Assembly (NCBI RefSeq): GCF_964340395.1
Contig: NC_135551.1
Location: 29,116,880-29,180,879 of the forward strand
Reading direction: 5' to 3'
Origin: Glandiceps talaboti
Lineage: Eukaryota; Hemichordata; Enteropneusta; Spengelidae
Length of the DNA: 64,000 bases
Part shown: positions 54,318 to 64,000 of the stretch, one piece after another
Layout: each line of letters starts with the position of its first letter
Position numbering within the stretch: position 1 is the first letter of the stretch
Notes under the pieces: generated by a model
What the model was told of the DNA's origin: nothing
Seen by the model: the letters and a program-made list of their open reading frames with translations, nothing else
The model's database searches: none
Translations under genes and position numbers: made by a program

Positions 54318-55344
54318 GAGCCCACTGTATGACCAATTTAATCACAATATCTACAAATACCCACCTAGTTTCTTGATTATTATGCTGTTTCCAGTTTCAT
54401 CATCACAAAACTATCCCTTTCATGGCATTAATGTACGTTTTGACAACAGAGTGGAATTGAATTGAAAATTTTTGAAAAGTAAGAGTTGTTATTTTGATTT
54501 ACATGTATTCGTAAAGCTGATAATTTAAGACATGGTATACGAGGGATTACTTCTAATCACAATCTTTTTATAATGATTTTTTTGTTTTTCTGTTGTAACT
54601 ATCTTTTTACCTAATAGACATTTTAATCTTGACATGTAATCATGAATGTAGATAACGTAAATTTTACAGGCAGACTGTTTGTAAATACTGACCCACGAAT
54701 GCAATTGTAAGGTTTACAAAAATATTAAAATAAAGAAATGAGAAAATACAATGTTTGTGTACTTACCTATACCTATATACCTGTATATCTATATACCTAC
54801 ACCAGAGAGCTGTTGTATGTTGCCATTATCCATTCTTGAAATTAGACATGAAGCCATATTAAATTACACAACATGAATTTTGGTCACCCATCCAAGTATG
54901 CTACAAAGGTAATTGTAATGTTTGGCTTTGAAGTCACTCGCTACTCCATAAACCGTTGTGATTGTGAAATTTCAGCCCCCTTCGCAATGTAGTTTATAAT
55001 ATTTTTTTGACCAAAATTGAGACCTAATTTGCATATCATTGATGGGATCATCACATGGTGATTACACCTTCATCCACATATCCCAAGATGCATCTCCAGT
55101 ACATTTCAGTCCAATCTGCTCAGTAGTTTTGGACTTAAAGATTTTTGACCAAAAAGACACATTTTAGACCTAACTTGCAGATCACTGATTGGTTCATCAT
55201 GTCATGAACAATTCCTAAGCTACACACCCCTAAGAACGTTCCCACCAAATTTAGACCAATCTGCACAGTAGTTTTGGTGTTTAGGTTTTTTGACCAAAAT
55301 TCACATATTTTGACCCAAAACATACGTCTGATGCGATCATTTAC

Positions 55345-55451
<107 letters not shown>

Positions 55452-56029
55452 GCACACATTGAAAGGACATGGGGGGGGGGGACATTGAAAGGACACAAGA
55501 CAGTGAAACTGGCAAAGGATGAGAGTGTGAATGTCCAAAAAAAAAACGAGACACTAGTCAGACATGAATGGTGAATGACAGTTAACAAGATTGCAGATAA
55601 TTTGTTGTGATGATCAACAAAATTGGGGACATTTTCATTGAGTGAAGACTGTCTTAATGGTTGATGACATACATATACAGTAGTCAATCCACTGATATAT
55701 GATATGATATGATATGATATCTATGATATATATATGATATGATTATGATATATGGAATAAAGCATATTAAATGAACTGCAATGTAGTTTAAACACAACAC
55801 AAAATAAAAAAAGTTTAGTTATAGACATTTATTTAAAAATTATTTTTAAAAAATTACATTACATGTTTGCACTTCACCATGAACCACTATATATTTTCTA
55901 CACACAAAGATAATTTAGCTACCACAAGGCACAACCTGAGAAATAATATCTGAAAATGTGATATATGGGAAAACAAATAGGATACAACTAATCCAATCCA
56001 GTTCAAATGTGATATGATAACTATGAGTC

Positions 56030-56200
56030 AGTTTCTATATCTACCTCTAGTTTCTTTGTTTATTGTTATCTGGTTTTGATTTTTTTGTTTACGGAGTGAT
56101 CGTCCTCTTTCCACAATCAATAAGAAGGTGATCACATCTTGAACAACAAAATCGAAAACAAACAACAATAAACAGAGGAATAGAGGTAAATACAGAAATC
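56030..56200. mobile_element. Foldback-like element resembling the one at 3454-3604
   Basis: TTTCTATATCTACCTCTAGTTTCTTTGTTTATTGTTATCTGGTTTTG is mirrored by AAAACAAACAACAATAAACAGAGGAATAGAGGTAAATACAGAAA. GTGATCGTCC and GGTGATCAC lie near the centre. Noncoding. Confidence 0.65.
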
Positions 56201-57026
56201 AAGTCATATTCTCCACATTACACTGTAATAATTGTAATAATGCTATAGGTACACACAATGTATTACTATTCAATTTCACAATATCCCCATCTGGTAATTT
56301 CCCCTTATTCCATATGCAATAAAGTTTCCCAAATTTCACTAACTGCATGGTCCCTGTCAATCCCCTTTTCATATTTCCCCTTTATTTCATGTGCAATGAA
56401 GTTTCACAAATTTTACTAACTGGTCCCTGTCAATCTGATAGAAAGAGAAAACAGTTTTTGATTTTTTAAATCCACACTTAAAAAATCAATTCTGCATTCA
56501 GGAAAATACATAGTCTAATATTTACTAACTAAAAGCATATCAAATCAAAATAAATGAAATCGGTAAAATTTGAGTGTATTTCTGTTGAAACTATAATTGC
56601 ATAATCTTCAGTGATTCAGAGAGTCGCCAACGTTTTGCACATTTCCTGAAATAATCCCCAAAGTAATATCATTCACAATGGAAATAAAATTGTTTTCAAG
56701 TGTCTATTAGTCCAGTCAATTTGAAAGTAGCTGGAAACTGTTGTCCATTCAACTGTAATTAGTTGATACCATTCAGTTCTTCTGTACACACATAATTGAT
56801 GTAAAAAAAAAACAGGTACAATTTCTTGTAATTGCGGTCACTCTTTCAATAATGAGTTTTTCACAACCAAAATGCATCAAGTGGCAAAGTAATGTTCATG
56901 CTCTGTTTGATACAATTGCACAGAAACCAATAAGAAATTGTAAATTATACATTTGCAGATTTCAAGATGATAATTTCTTGCTATATTTAGTCTTTTATTT
57001 ACAATCAAATCATCTAATTAACACAC

Positions 57027-58229
57027 TAGACATAGACACAGACACACAGACACACTAGACACAGACACACAGACACAGACACACTAGACACAGACACAGA
57101 CACACTAGACAGACACTGACACACTTACACAGACACACAGACACACTAGATAGACACACACACAGACACACTAGATACAGACACAGACACACTTACACAC
57201 ACAGACACAGAGACACACTAGACAGACACACTAGACACAGACACAGACACACTAGACACACTAGACACAGACACACTAGACACAGACAGACACACTTACA
57301 CAGACACAGACACACTAGACACAGACACACTAGACACAGACAGACAGACACACTAGACACAGACACACTAGACACACACTAGACAGACACACTAGACACA
57401 GACACACTAGACACAGACACAGACACAGACAGACACACTAGACACACAGACACACTAGACAGACACACTAGAGACACACTAGACAGACACAGACACAGAC
57501 ACACTAGACACAGACACAGACACAGACACTAGACACACAGACACACTAGACAGACACACTAGACACAGACACAGACACACTAGACACAGACACACTTACA
57601 CAGACACACAGACACACTAGATAGACACACACACAGACACACTAGATACAGACACACTAGAGACACACTAGACAGACACAGACACAGACACACTAGACAC
57701 AGACACAGACACAGACACACACAGACACACTAGATAGACACACACACAGACACACTAGACACAGACACAGACACAGACACACACAGACACACTAGATAGA
57801 CACACACACAGACACACTAGACAGACACACTAGAGACACACTAGACAGACACAGACACAGACACACTAGACACAGACACAGACACAGACACACACAGACA
57901 CACTAGATAGACACACACACAGACACACTAGACACAGACACAGACACAGACACACACAGACACACTAGATAGACACACACACAGACACACTAGACAGACA
58001 CACTAGAGACACACTAGACAGACACAGACACAGACACACTAGACACAGACACAGACACAGACACTAGACACACAGACACACTAGACAGACACACTAGACA
58101 CAGACACAGACACACTAGACACAGACACACTTACACAGACACACTAGACACAGACACACTTACACAGACACACTAGACACAGACACAGACATAGACACAC
58201 AAGACAGACACACACAGACACACAGACAC
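57027..58229. repeat. CACAGA/CACTAGACAC satellite, about 1.2 kb
   Basis: Mixed units of GACACA, GACACACTAGACA and GATAGACACACACACAGACA are arranged in longer duplicated blocks; for example the block with ACTAGATAGACACACACACA recurs at roughly 110-130-bp intervals after 57600. No coding role. Confidence 0.97.
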
Positions 58230-59296
58230 CCATGTTTTGATGTCTGCATTAGATGTCTCCATAGTGGAACATAATTCATAGCATTTAGACAAGACATCGT
58301 TTTCACTCATGCTTGAAAAGATTAGAGAATTGTATATCCCACAATATTTCTTTCAGCCTCCTTCGCAATTTAAATTTCATTCTTTGATCAGGACAAATCA
58401 CATTCATACTCAGAATAATTTAGCAAAGTTTGTATTTTTTGCTTTCCATTTACGCCAAAGTATGATGAACTAATTCTGGTTGTATTTGCTATTAGTATGT
58501 GGATTTGTATGTGCCATTGCTGATTGTCACAACAAACCTCTACACTAGCAGTTTTTTGTATGTATTGATTTCTGTACATTAGACCGGTGGCCACAGTACT
58601 ATGAATAAAGCACATTTTTATATATAATTATTATTCAATCATACTATCTTAAAGTGTAATTTGCAGTTTCTTATTGGTGTCTGCATGGTTGTATCAAACA
58701 GAGAGTTAACAGTGACCTGTAACATGCTGTAAAAGTTTTGTGGTACATAAACATGTACTTGTACACTGAACTTTCTCTAAAATGCAAAACTACTCTGTTT
58801 AAGAATAGAGTTTCTGAGTTGGAATATTTTATCTGTTTCTCCACATTCTATTACATAAAATCTGTCATGATATATGCATCGTAAACTGAGTAGATTCTAC
58901 CCGGCAAGACAGTCATTTGATTAAGACATATTTCACATTGGATTTTCACAATAAATGTAATTAATTTCACCTTTGTTTTCAGTGAGTAATTATAGAATTG
59001 ATCAAGTTTTCATAAGAAATTCATTATTCTATAAATATACCCTGTGCACAAAGTTTTAATTAGTTGCCATGTAAACTATCTGACTGACCTCAAAATATTT
59101 CAATCTATTCTGTGATTGGTTGAATGATGACATGTGATACCAACATGACATCACACCACCACCAATGAAACACTTGCTTTGGTTTCCATACAATTGATAG
59201 CCAAATCTAGTAATTTGAAAGCATAATTCTATAGATGTTACAATTTTATCTAAAAATATGCTATTTTCCTGTGTATATATATTAACCAGGTATATT

Positions 59297-62200
59297 TTAT
59301 GACTCTGTGACGGTGGCTTTGATATGATTACCAGGATCCTCAATGTCTTTCTTGCACTGAATCAACCTAAGTTCAATCTGTCCAACAGTTGGCTTGTTAC
59401 CAGGTCCTGCTAGTTCTGAAAAAAAAAAACATCAAGGAAAACTTATTGACCTTTGAACTCTGTAGATTGAAACTGATTTATCCTTGAAAGAGTGTTGGCT
59501 AGGTGCAAGTTTATATGTCATAATCATCTCTTTACTTTTTCATAAAAGTGTAAATCTTCAATCACAGAGAGTACAACTATAATTTGATGTCTAGTACACT
59601 TTGTTATTTTCTATGTAATTTGTTACGAAATACATGTAAGACATTTATCATAACTTATTATACAACGTGCATAATTTCTCTAAAATATACGGATAAAAAT
59701 ATTTTCCCTACATTTTGTCATTTTTTGGTGTACATTTACTTTAGGAGGATTAGATTTTATCATGTAATTCATAATTGACATGCTATTTATAGGTTTCATA
59801 AACTTTACTGAACAAGTTATCTTTGCCTATATTCCTGTAACAATTTGAAATTGCACATAGCATTGGAGAATATCTTAAACTGATGGATTGTCACAGAACT
59901 CACAATACTTCATTCACGGATTTTTCTGAAGTTTGCCATACTAAATTTTTGGCAAATATACCCATTTTTTGTAACATTATAGGAAAGACTGCAATCAAGT
60001 TAAGGAACAACTTACTTTGTGCTTCATCTAGAGTTTTCTTCAATATTGTTTGCATTGATGATATAGTTTTTTCACATGCAAGCTAGAATCAGAACAAGAT
60101 AAAAATCAAGATGGAATCACTAGCTTTCCAATGCATATGACAAGAGAAAGAGAGAACTATTGAATTGAATCAGTTAACAAAATGTACAGGACCAGTAGAT
60201 TGAAAGGATTTACTGTCAAACATATACACATAGATCTAACACTGTGCAACTCTAAACAGACAGTGTAGCTCTTCTAAGTGATTGTACATTTAGCCAATAT
60301 TTTAATTAGAAATACTTACAGCTAAGTTGTCTGGATGTTTGTGACTCCATACAAGTAGGAGAGCAGTGAAGAGATCTCCTGTACCTGTGTAGTGGGCATC
60401 AAATTTATGCATTTCAAGTCGAATACATTTCTTCTTATCACCTGAATCACAAAAGATTTGAAATGAATAGAGCTGTCATTATCTGACACACATGATCATG
60501 TATGTAAGTATACACACACACACACACATACATACATGCATACACGCACACTTTTATCAGGGTAGAATGGGAACTTGTGTATAATATAGTAGCTTCCTAC
60601 TAGGATATATTGAATACAGTAATTGAATGTGGAGAGTTCATGTTTTGTAGATGTGTAGCCTTACCTATAATCTGACTTCCTAGTAATAGCAAGATATCAT
60701 CTCTATCAGCTAACTCAGTGCTACTTATCACAACATTCTTACATCCCTTGCTATGTAGTATATCCATGCATTTGACAGCATCATCCTCTGTTTTTATGGT
60801 CATTCCGGTCATTAATCTGTAAACACAAACAAACAAACAAACAAACAGATAGATAGGTGATTTATTGTAGTCCATAGCCATCAGCCTAAATTACAATTTA
60901 TTATATTCATGAATTATGTAAAATAGAGTTTCTGCTATAAATTATCTACACAAAGACCAATATAACAAATTCTTTTTGGAGCTGCTGTACACAGGTAAAT
61001 GTCTGAAAATATCGTTTCTCATCTCATTTTTCTTTGCTTGGAATAGGGTGACAATGAAAGACAGTTTTGGGAGTTGTAGGTTTGCTTTGGGAGTGGTCTG
61101 CAATGATTCTGTTCAAGGGACACAGGCTGACTTTATATGTTTTTGGGTATAACTTTTGCTGTGTACGTAAAGATCATCACTTGAAATTGAATGAACCAAA
61201 CCTGGTATCAAGATATAACTTAAACTTAACTTATAATAATAATAAGATGATTTGTAATGCGCCTCATCTCCAAGAGCTTGAAATGCAGAGAAAGAGTGGA
61301 TACAGAAATAGTTAATGGAAATGTGAATTCAAGGTAATGTGTATTAAATAAAATGAGAAAGAAAAACAGTTATTAGCAGTTGAAGAGGTGAGTTTTGAGA
61401 GAATGTCTGAAAGTTGACAAAGATTTGGAATGGCGAAGATCAAAAGGGAGGTGGTTCCATGAAGTAGGGCCAATGTAAGAGAAGGATCTTTCACCAAATG
61501 TTTTGGTTGACACCCTTGGAACACAGAGAAGACGAGAATCAGAAGACGAGCGAAGTGGTCTTCGAGGATTGTATTGATGTAGAAGATCCATGAGATATTG
61601 TGGGCCAATATATAAGCAATTCAACGTATAACAAATGTTGAAGAAATCCTTACTATGCAATCAACTGTTCTAATAATGCTAGAAAACAATTGTAATGTCA
61701 TAATCTAATTCAATAGCTGTGAGAGGAATGGACTTGACTAGTTGCTAGGCAACTAAAGTATGCTGCTCTTTCCCATAGCAATGATACAGTTCAGTATTAT
61801 GATGAAGACTCATTCGTGTAGATTAATAACGACAAATAAATTAAAACTTTATACTGCATCAAATCTAAAGAAGTGAGCCGATACACTTTACCATCTGTCT
61901 GTATTTTGTATTCTGAAGTCACACATGCATAAACAATTCATGACTTCACATCCCTGAAGAAGACCTGAGGACTCGGGTTGAAATTTAGGATTTATCCAAG
62001 TATTTTGGTGAAGTACAAAGTTTTAATTTATTTGTCAGTTCAGAATGAGTTTAAAAACATTGATGTTAATTTACTTTCAAAACTGAGACATAAAGTTTTC
62101 TATTGTTGGTAAGAATTATATTTTATCTATCGTCTTTGAGCAGAAGATATCAATACATGACCTAGTCATTCTACATCACTGCAGTATTCGAAATAAGCAT

Positions 62201-63569
62201 CAAAACATTCTAATACACTTTCTTTTTTACTTCCTATTTTCAATATTTATGCTAGAGGGGGTATGATTACATTATTCCACAATACTTTCCTTCATTCAGT
62301 TGGAAAATACTTGTGATGTAAGGGTTGTCACTACTTTACTTGTCTAAGTGACTCATAGTGACATGGCCCCTTAGGTCACCCATATTTTCCTTGGCTGAAC
62401 GAAGAACAAAATTAGGGAATAATATAAAGTTCTACTTACTCAGCTTCAAACTGGTTTGGTGTAATAATATCAACTATAGGTAACATCTGATCTCTATAGA
62501 TAGGCATCAGTTCCTTGGGTACATAGTATCCAACCCCAAAATCACCAAGTACAGGATCACATACAATTACTGTGTCTGGATATTTAGCTTTCATGTCCTT
62601 GATCACCTTGACAACCTCCAGAAGGAATGATTCAGAACCAACATAACCTGTACAAGAGATGAGTACAGTGGAAGGTGTTAAAACTCAGAACCAACAAAAC
62701 CAGCAGAGACAGGCTTGCTACATCCCTGGTACAGTGCTGTAGCAGGCTACAAAAAAATGTAGGTACATCACTGTTACACACTAGTTACATTCACGTTACA
62801 CTGTAGCATTTCTGTAGCAGGCTGTAGGTACATGTACATAATCATTACTGTTACACACTGGTAACATTCACTTTACAGCACTGTAGGATTTCTATAGCAG
62901 GCTGTAGGTACATGTACATAATCATTACTGTTACACACTGGTAACATTAATGTTACATGATTGCTGAAGTAATGTTACAGGGCTGTTACTGTAGCAGTTC
63001 TAACAGTGATAGAGGAACAGACCAATTATATGACCATGATTATACTGTGCTGTAACATTGGTTTTTAGCAAGGCTGTCACAGCAGTAACATTGTTGTAAC
63101 AGAATAGGAACAAACATAGCAGTGGGTATTATGCTGTAACAGTGATGTTCAACAGTGCCGAAACAGGAATGCTACATGACTGCTACATGTAGACTGCAGT
63201 GGTGTAGGGAGGTAATTCCATAATTGAGTGAGCAATTTTATATCAAGGTTTGCTGTATTTTTGATGGACATAAATAAATAAAAATAGTAAAAAACTTACA
63301 ACTGAGCTTTAAAGTCTGAAACAAAGAAATTATTTGGGCTCTCAAACTCCTGATCTTTACTTAGAGGTGGATTATTCCGGATGAATTTATCACTAAATTA
63401 TTTCCATACCTGTGAGTACATGTGAATATTTATCAATATCGTTCTCTATAAGTCCATCAACCAATGTCCGGAGATCGTCAGCATTTAACACTTGTCCCTT
63501 GAACACTTTGTAACCTGTATGGTTTGACAGTTGTACCGAGTTTATGGCATCCACCTCATAACCAAGAAC
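59297..63569 (-). CDS. PDXK: Pyridoxal kinase, 3' six exons (5' end beyond the window)
   Basis: Phosphorylates pyridoxal, pyridoxine and pyridoxamine in the cytosol using ATP; ribokinase-like fold. Minus-strand exons: 63410-63569, 62440-62647, 60665-60816, 60320-60441, 60016-60082, 59297-59415 (stop at 59297-59299). Phases agree and give 275 residues from [20 protein letters not shown] to ATVTES. Family landmarks are NSVQ.SNHTGY with the substrate-loop region, [26 protein letters not shown] and the ATP/anion-hole motif GTGDLF with its catalytic Asp. About 30 N-terminal residues (the segment ending GYVGN..ATFPLQ in human) are absent between 63570 and 64000, so the first exon or exons must lie to the right. 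The C-terminal tail ([18 protein letters not shown]) matches the human ending in style. Confidence 0.94.
60506..60553. repeat. AC-rich microsatellite
   Basis: ACACACACACACACATACAT-type run in a PDXK intron. A small AAAC repeat (about 60824-60847) lies next to the exon at 60665-60816. Confidence 0.85.
61218..61660 (-). mobile_element. 5'-truncated non-LTR retrotransposon (LINE), end of the reverse-transcriptase ORF and 3' tail
   Basis: The minus-strand frame 61373-61660 reads [20 protein letters not shown] followed by [20 protein letters not shown] and [11 protein letters not shown]. This is the typical C-terminal end of LINE ORF2 proteins (domain after the reverse transcriptase) in L2/CR1/RTE-like groups. 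It is followed by a short 3' UTR with GCGCATTACAAATC and a (TTA)n-rich tail at about 61228-61246. Nothing upstream of this domain remains. It is inserted in a PDXK intron in the same orientation as the gene. Confidence 0.85.
62268..62424. mobile_element. MITE family D, best copy, about 160 bp
   Basis: ATTATTCCACAATACTTTCC...TTCATTCAG is inverted relative to CTGAACGAAGAACAAAATTAGGGAATAAT, and GTTGTCACTACTTTACTTG is loosely mirrored by GTCACCCATATTTTCCTTGG. It ends 16 bp from the PDXK exon at 62440. Confidence 0.7.
62740..63000. repeat. Tandem repeat of about 80 bp with GTTACA/CTGTAGCA words
   Basis: GGCTGTAGGTACATGTACAT...AATCATTACTGTTACACACTGGTAACATT occurs at 62820 and 62900, with a degraded copy before and related words up to about 63190. 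It lies in a PDXK intron. Confidence 0.8.
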
Positions 63570-63726
63570 CTGAACAAGAGAAAACACATTGCACAGTTTT
63601 GTTATCAATGGTAAAGGAAAAAGCCCAGTCGTACATTTTTCTGCCATTGGTACACTTGCATTGCTTACTATCAACGAAAATATGAGTTTGAGAGATAGCA
63701 CACCTCAGTAACTTTGAAATCTACAA

Positions 63727-63919
63727 CTGACATATATTCGGCCATTTTGATTTTTTCCTGCAAGGGTTTATGGGAAAACCTCTTGTGATAACAGCACTTT
63801 ATCTTGACAAATTAATAGAATGTGTCAAGACAAAGAGATTTGGGTATTCATAATGTCATCAAAAGATGTTTTCCCATAAACCTTTGCAGGAAATGTCCTA
63901 ATGGCTGAACACATGTCAA
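63727..63919. mobile_element. Foldback (near-palindromic) element, about 190 bp
   Basis: The left CTGACATATATTCGGCCATT...TTTCCTGCAAGGGTTTATGG...GAAAACCTCTTGTGAT is mirrored by the right ATCAAAAGATGTTTTCCCAT...AAACCTTTGCAGGAAA...AATGGCTGAACACATGTCA. Inner TATCTTGACA and TGTCAAGACA close on a short loop near 63823. It lies in a PDXK intron. Both arms begin, reading outward, with ATGGC(C/T)GAA, which opens short frames by chance. Confidence 0.75.
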
Positions 63920-64000
63920 GTGCAATAGACTACGTTTTTGTTACAAGGTTCCAAAGTTGGGTAAGTTGCCAAGGTACAATTTTATCACCCATAATCATAC

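Noticed and set aside
61067-61315. 82-codon plus-strand frame near the LINE fragment
   Set aside because: Antisense to the retrotransposon tail and the surrounding intron, with no coding signature.
63896-63960. Possible divergent gene start, ATGGCTGAACACATGTC with a GTAAGT donor on the plus strand
   Set aside because: The sequence is the right arm of a foldback element, mirrored on the left arm. No downstream exon is visible and the peptide matches nothing I recognise.

Overview
This is nuclear DNA of an invertebrate animal. It is AT-rich, its genes are split into many short exons, it has a eukaryotic tRNA gene, and it is full of microsatellites, minisatellites, short inverted-repeat (MITE-like) elements, a tRNA-derived SINE and a LINE fragment. 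The proteins align readily with vertebrate orthologues. A single INPP5B/OCRL-type gene lies directly downstream of SF3A3 in the same orientation, the arrangement I recall for human 1p34. I infer a marine invertebrate, probably a deuterostome or lophotrochozoan, but cannot name the species.

Layout: 1-4500 holds no recognisable gene, only simple repeats and one foldback element. A tRNA-Trp(CCA) gene lies at 4508-4579 (-). At 4842-6026 a 588-bp inverted-repeat transposon carries a second copy of itself; both insertions have 9-bp target duplications. SF3A3 (+, 15 exons, 504 aa) occupies 6090-15113. A repeat-rich spacer follows. INPP5B (+, about 23 exons, 971 aa by my model) spans 17954-49424. Its intron at 23410-26708 holds an intronless, antisense 464-aa condensation/acyltransferase-type gene (24104-25498, -). 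From 49425 to 59296 I see no gene, only repeats. The 3' six exons of a pyridoxal kinase gene (PDXK, -) lie at 59297-63569; its 5' end is beyond the right edge.

Roles: SF3A3 is a core U2 snRNP protein. The INPP5B-type protein is a PI(4,5)P2/PI(3,4,5)P3 5-phosphatase of the endocytic and Golgi systems, with PH, catalytic, ASH and RhoGAP-like domains. PDXK makes pyridoxal phosphate. The genes share no obvious pathway.

Most unusual points: (1) three introns of INPP5B carry U12-type (minor spliceosome) signals, two of them AT-AC; (2) two splice sites of INPP5B are tandemly duplicated, an acceptor in four copies 78 bp apart, all in frame, and a donor in eight copies 34 bp apart; (3) the self-nested transposon just upstream of SF3A3; (4) the nested intronless acyltransferase gene with a decayed duplicate piece nearby; (5) a large set of foldback elements in several families, some present two to four times in the window.
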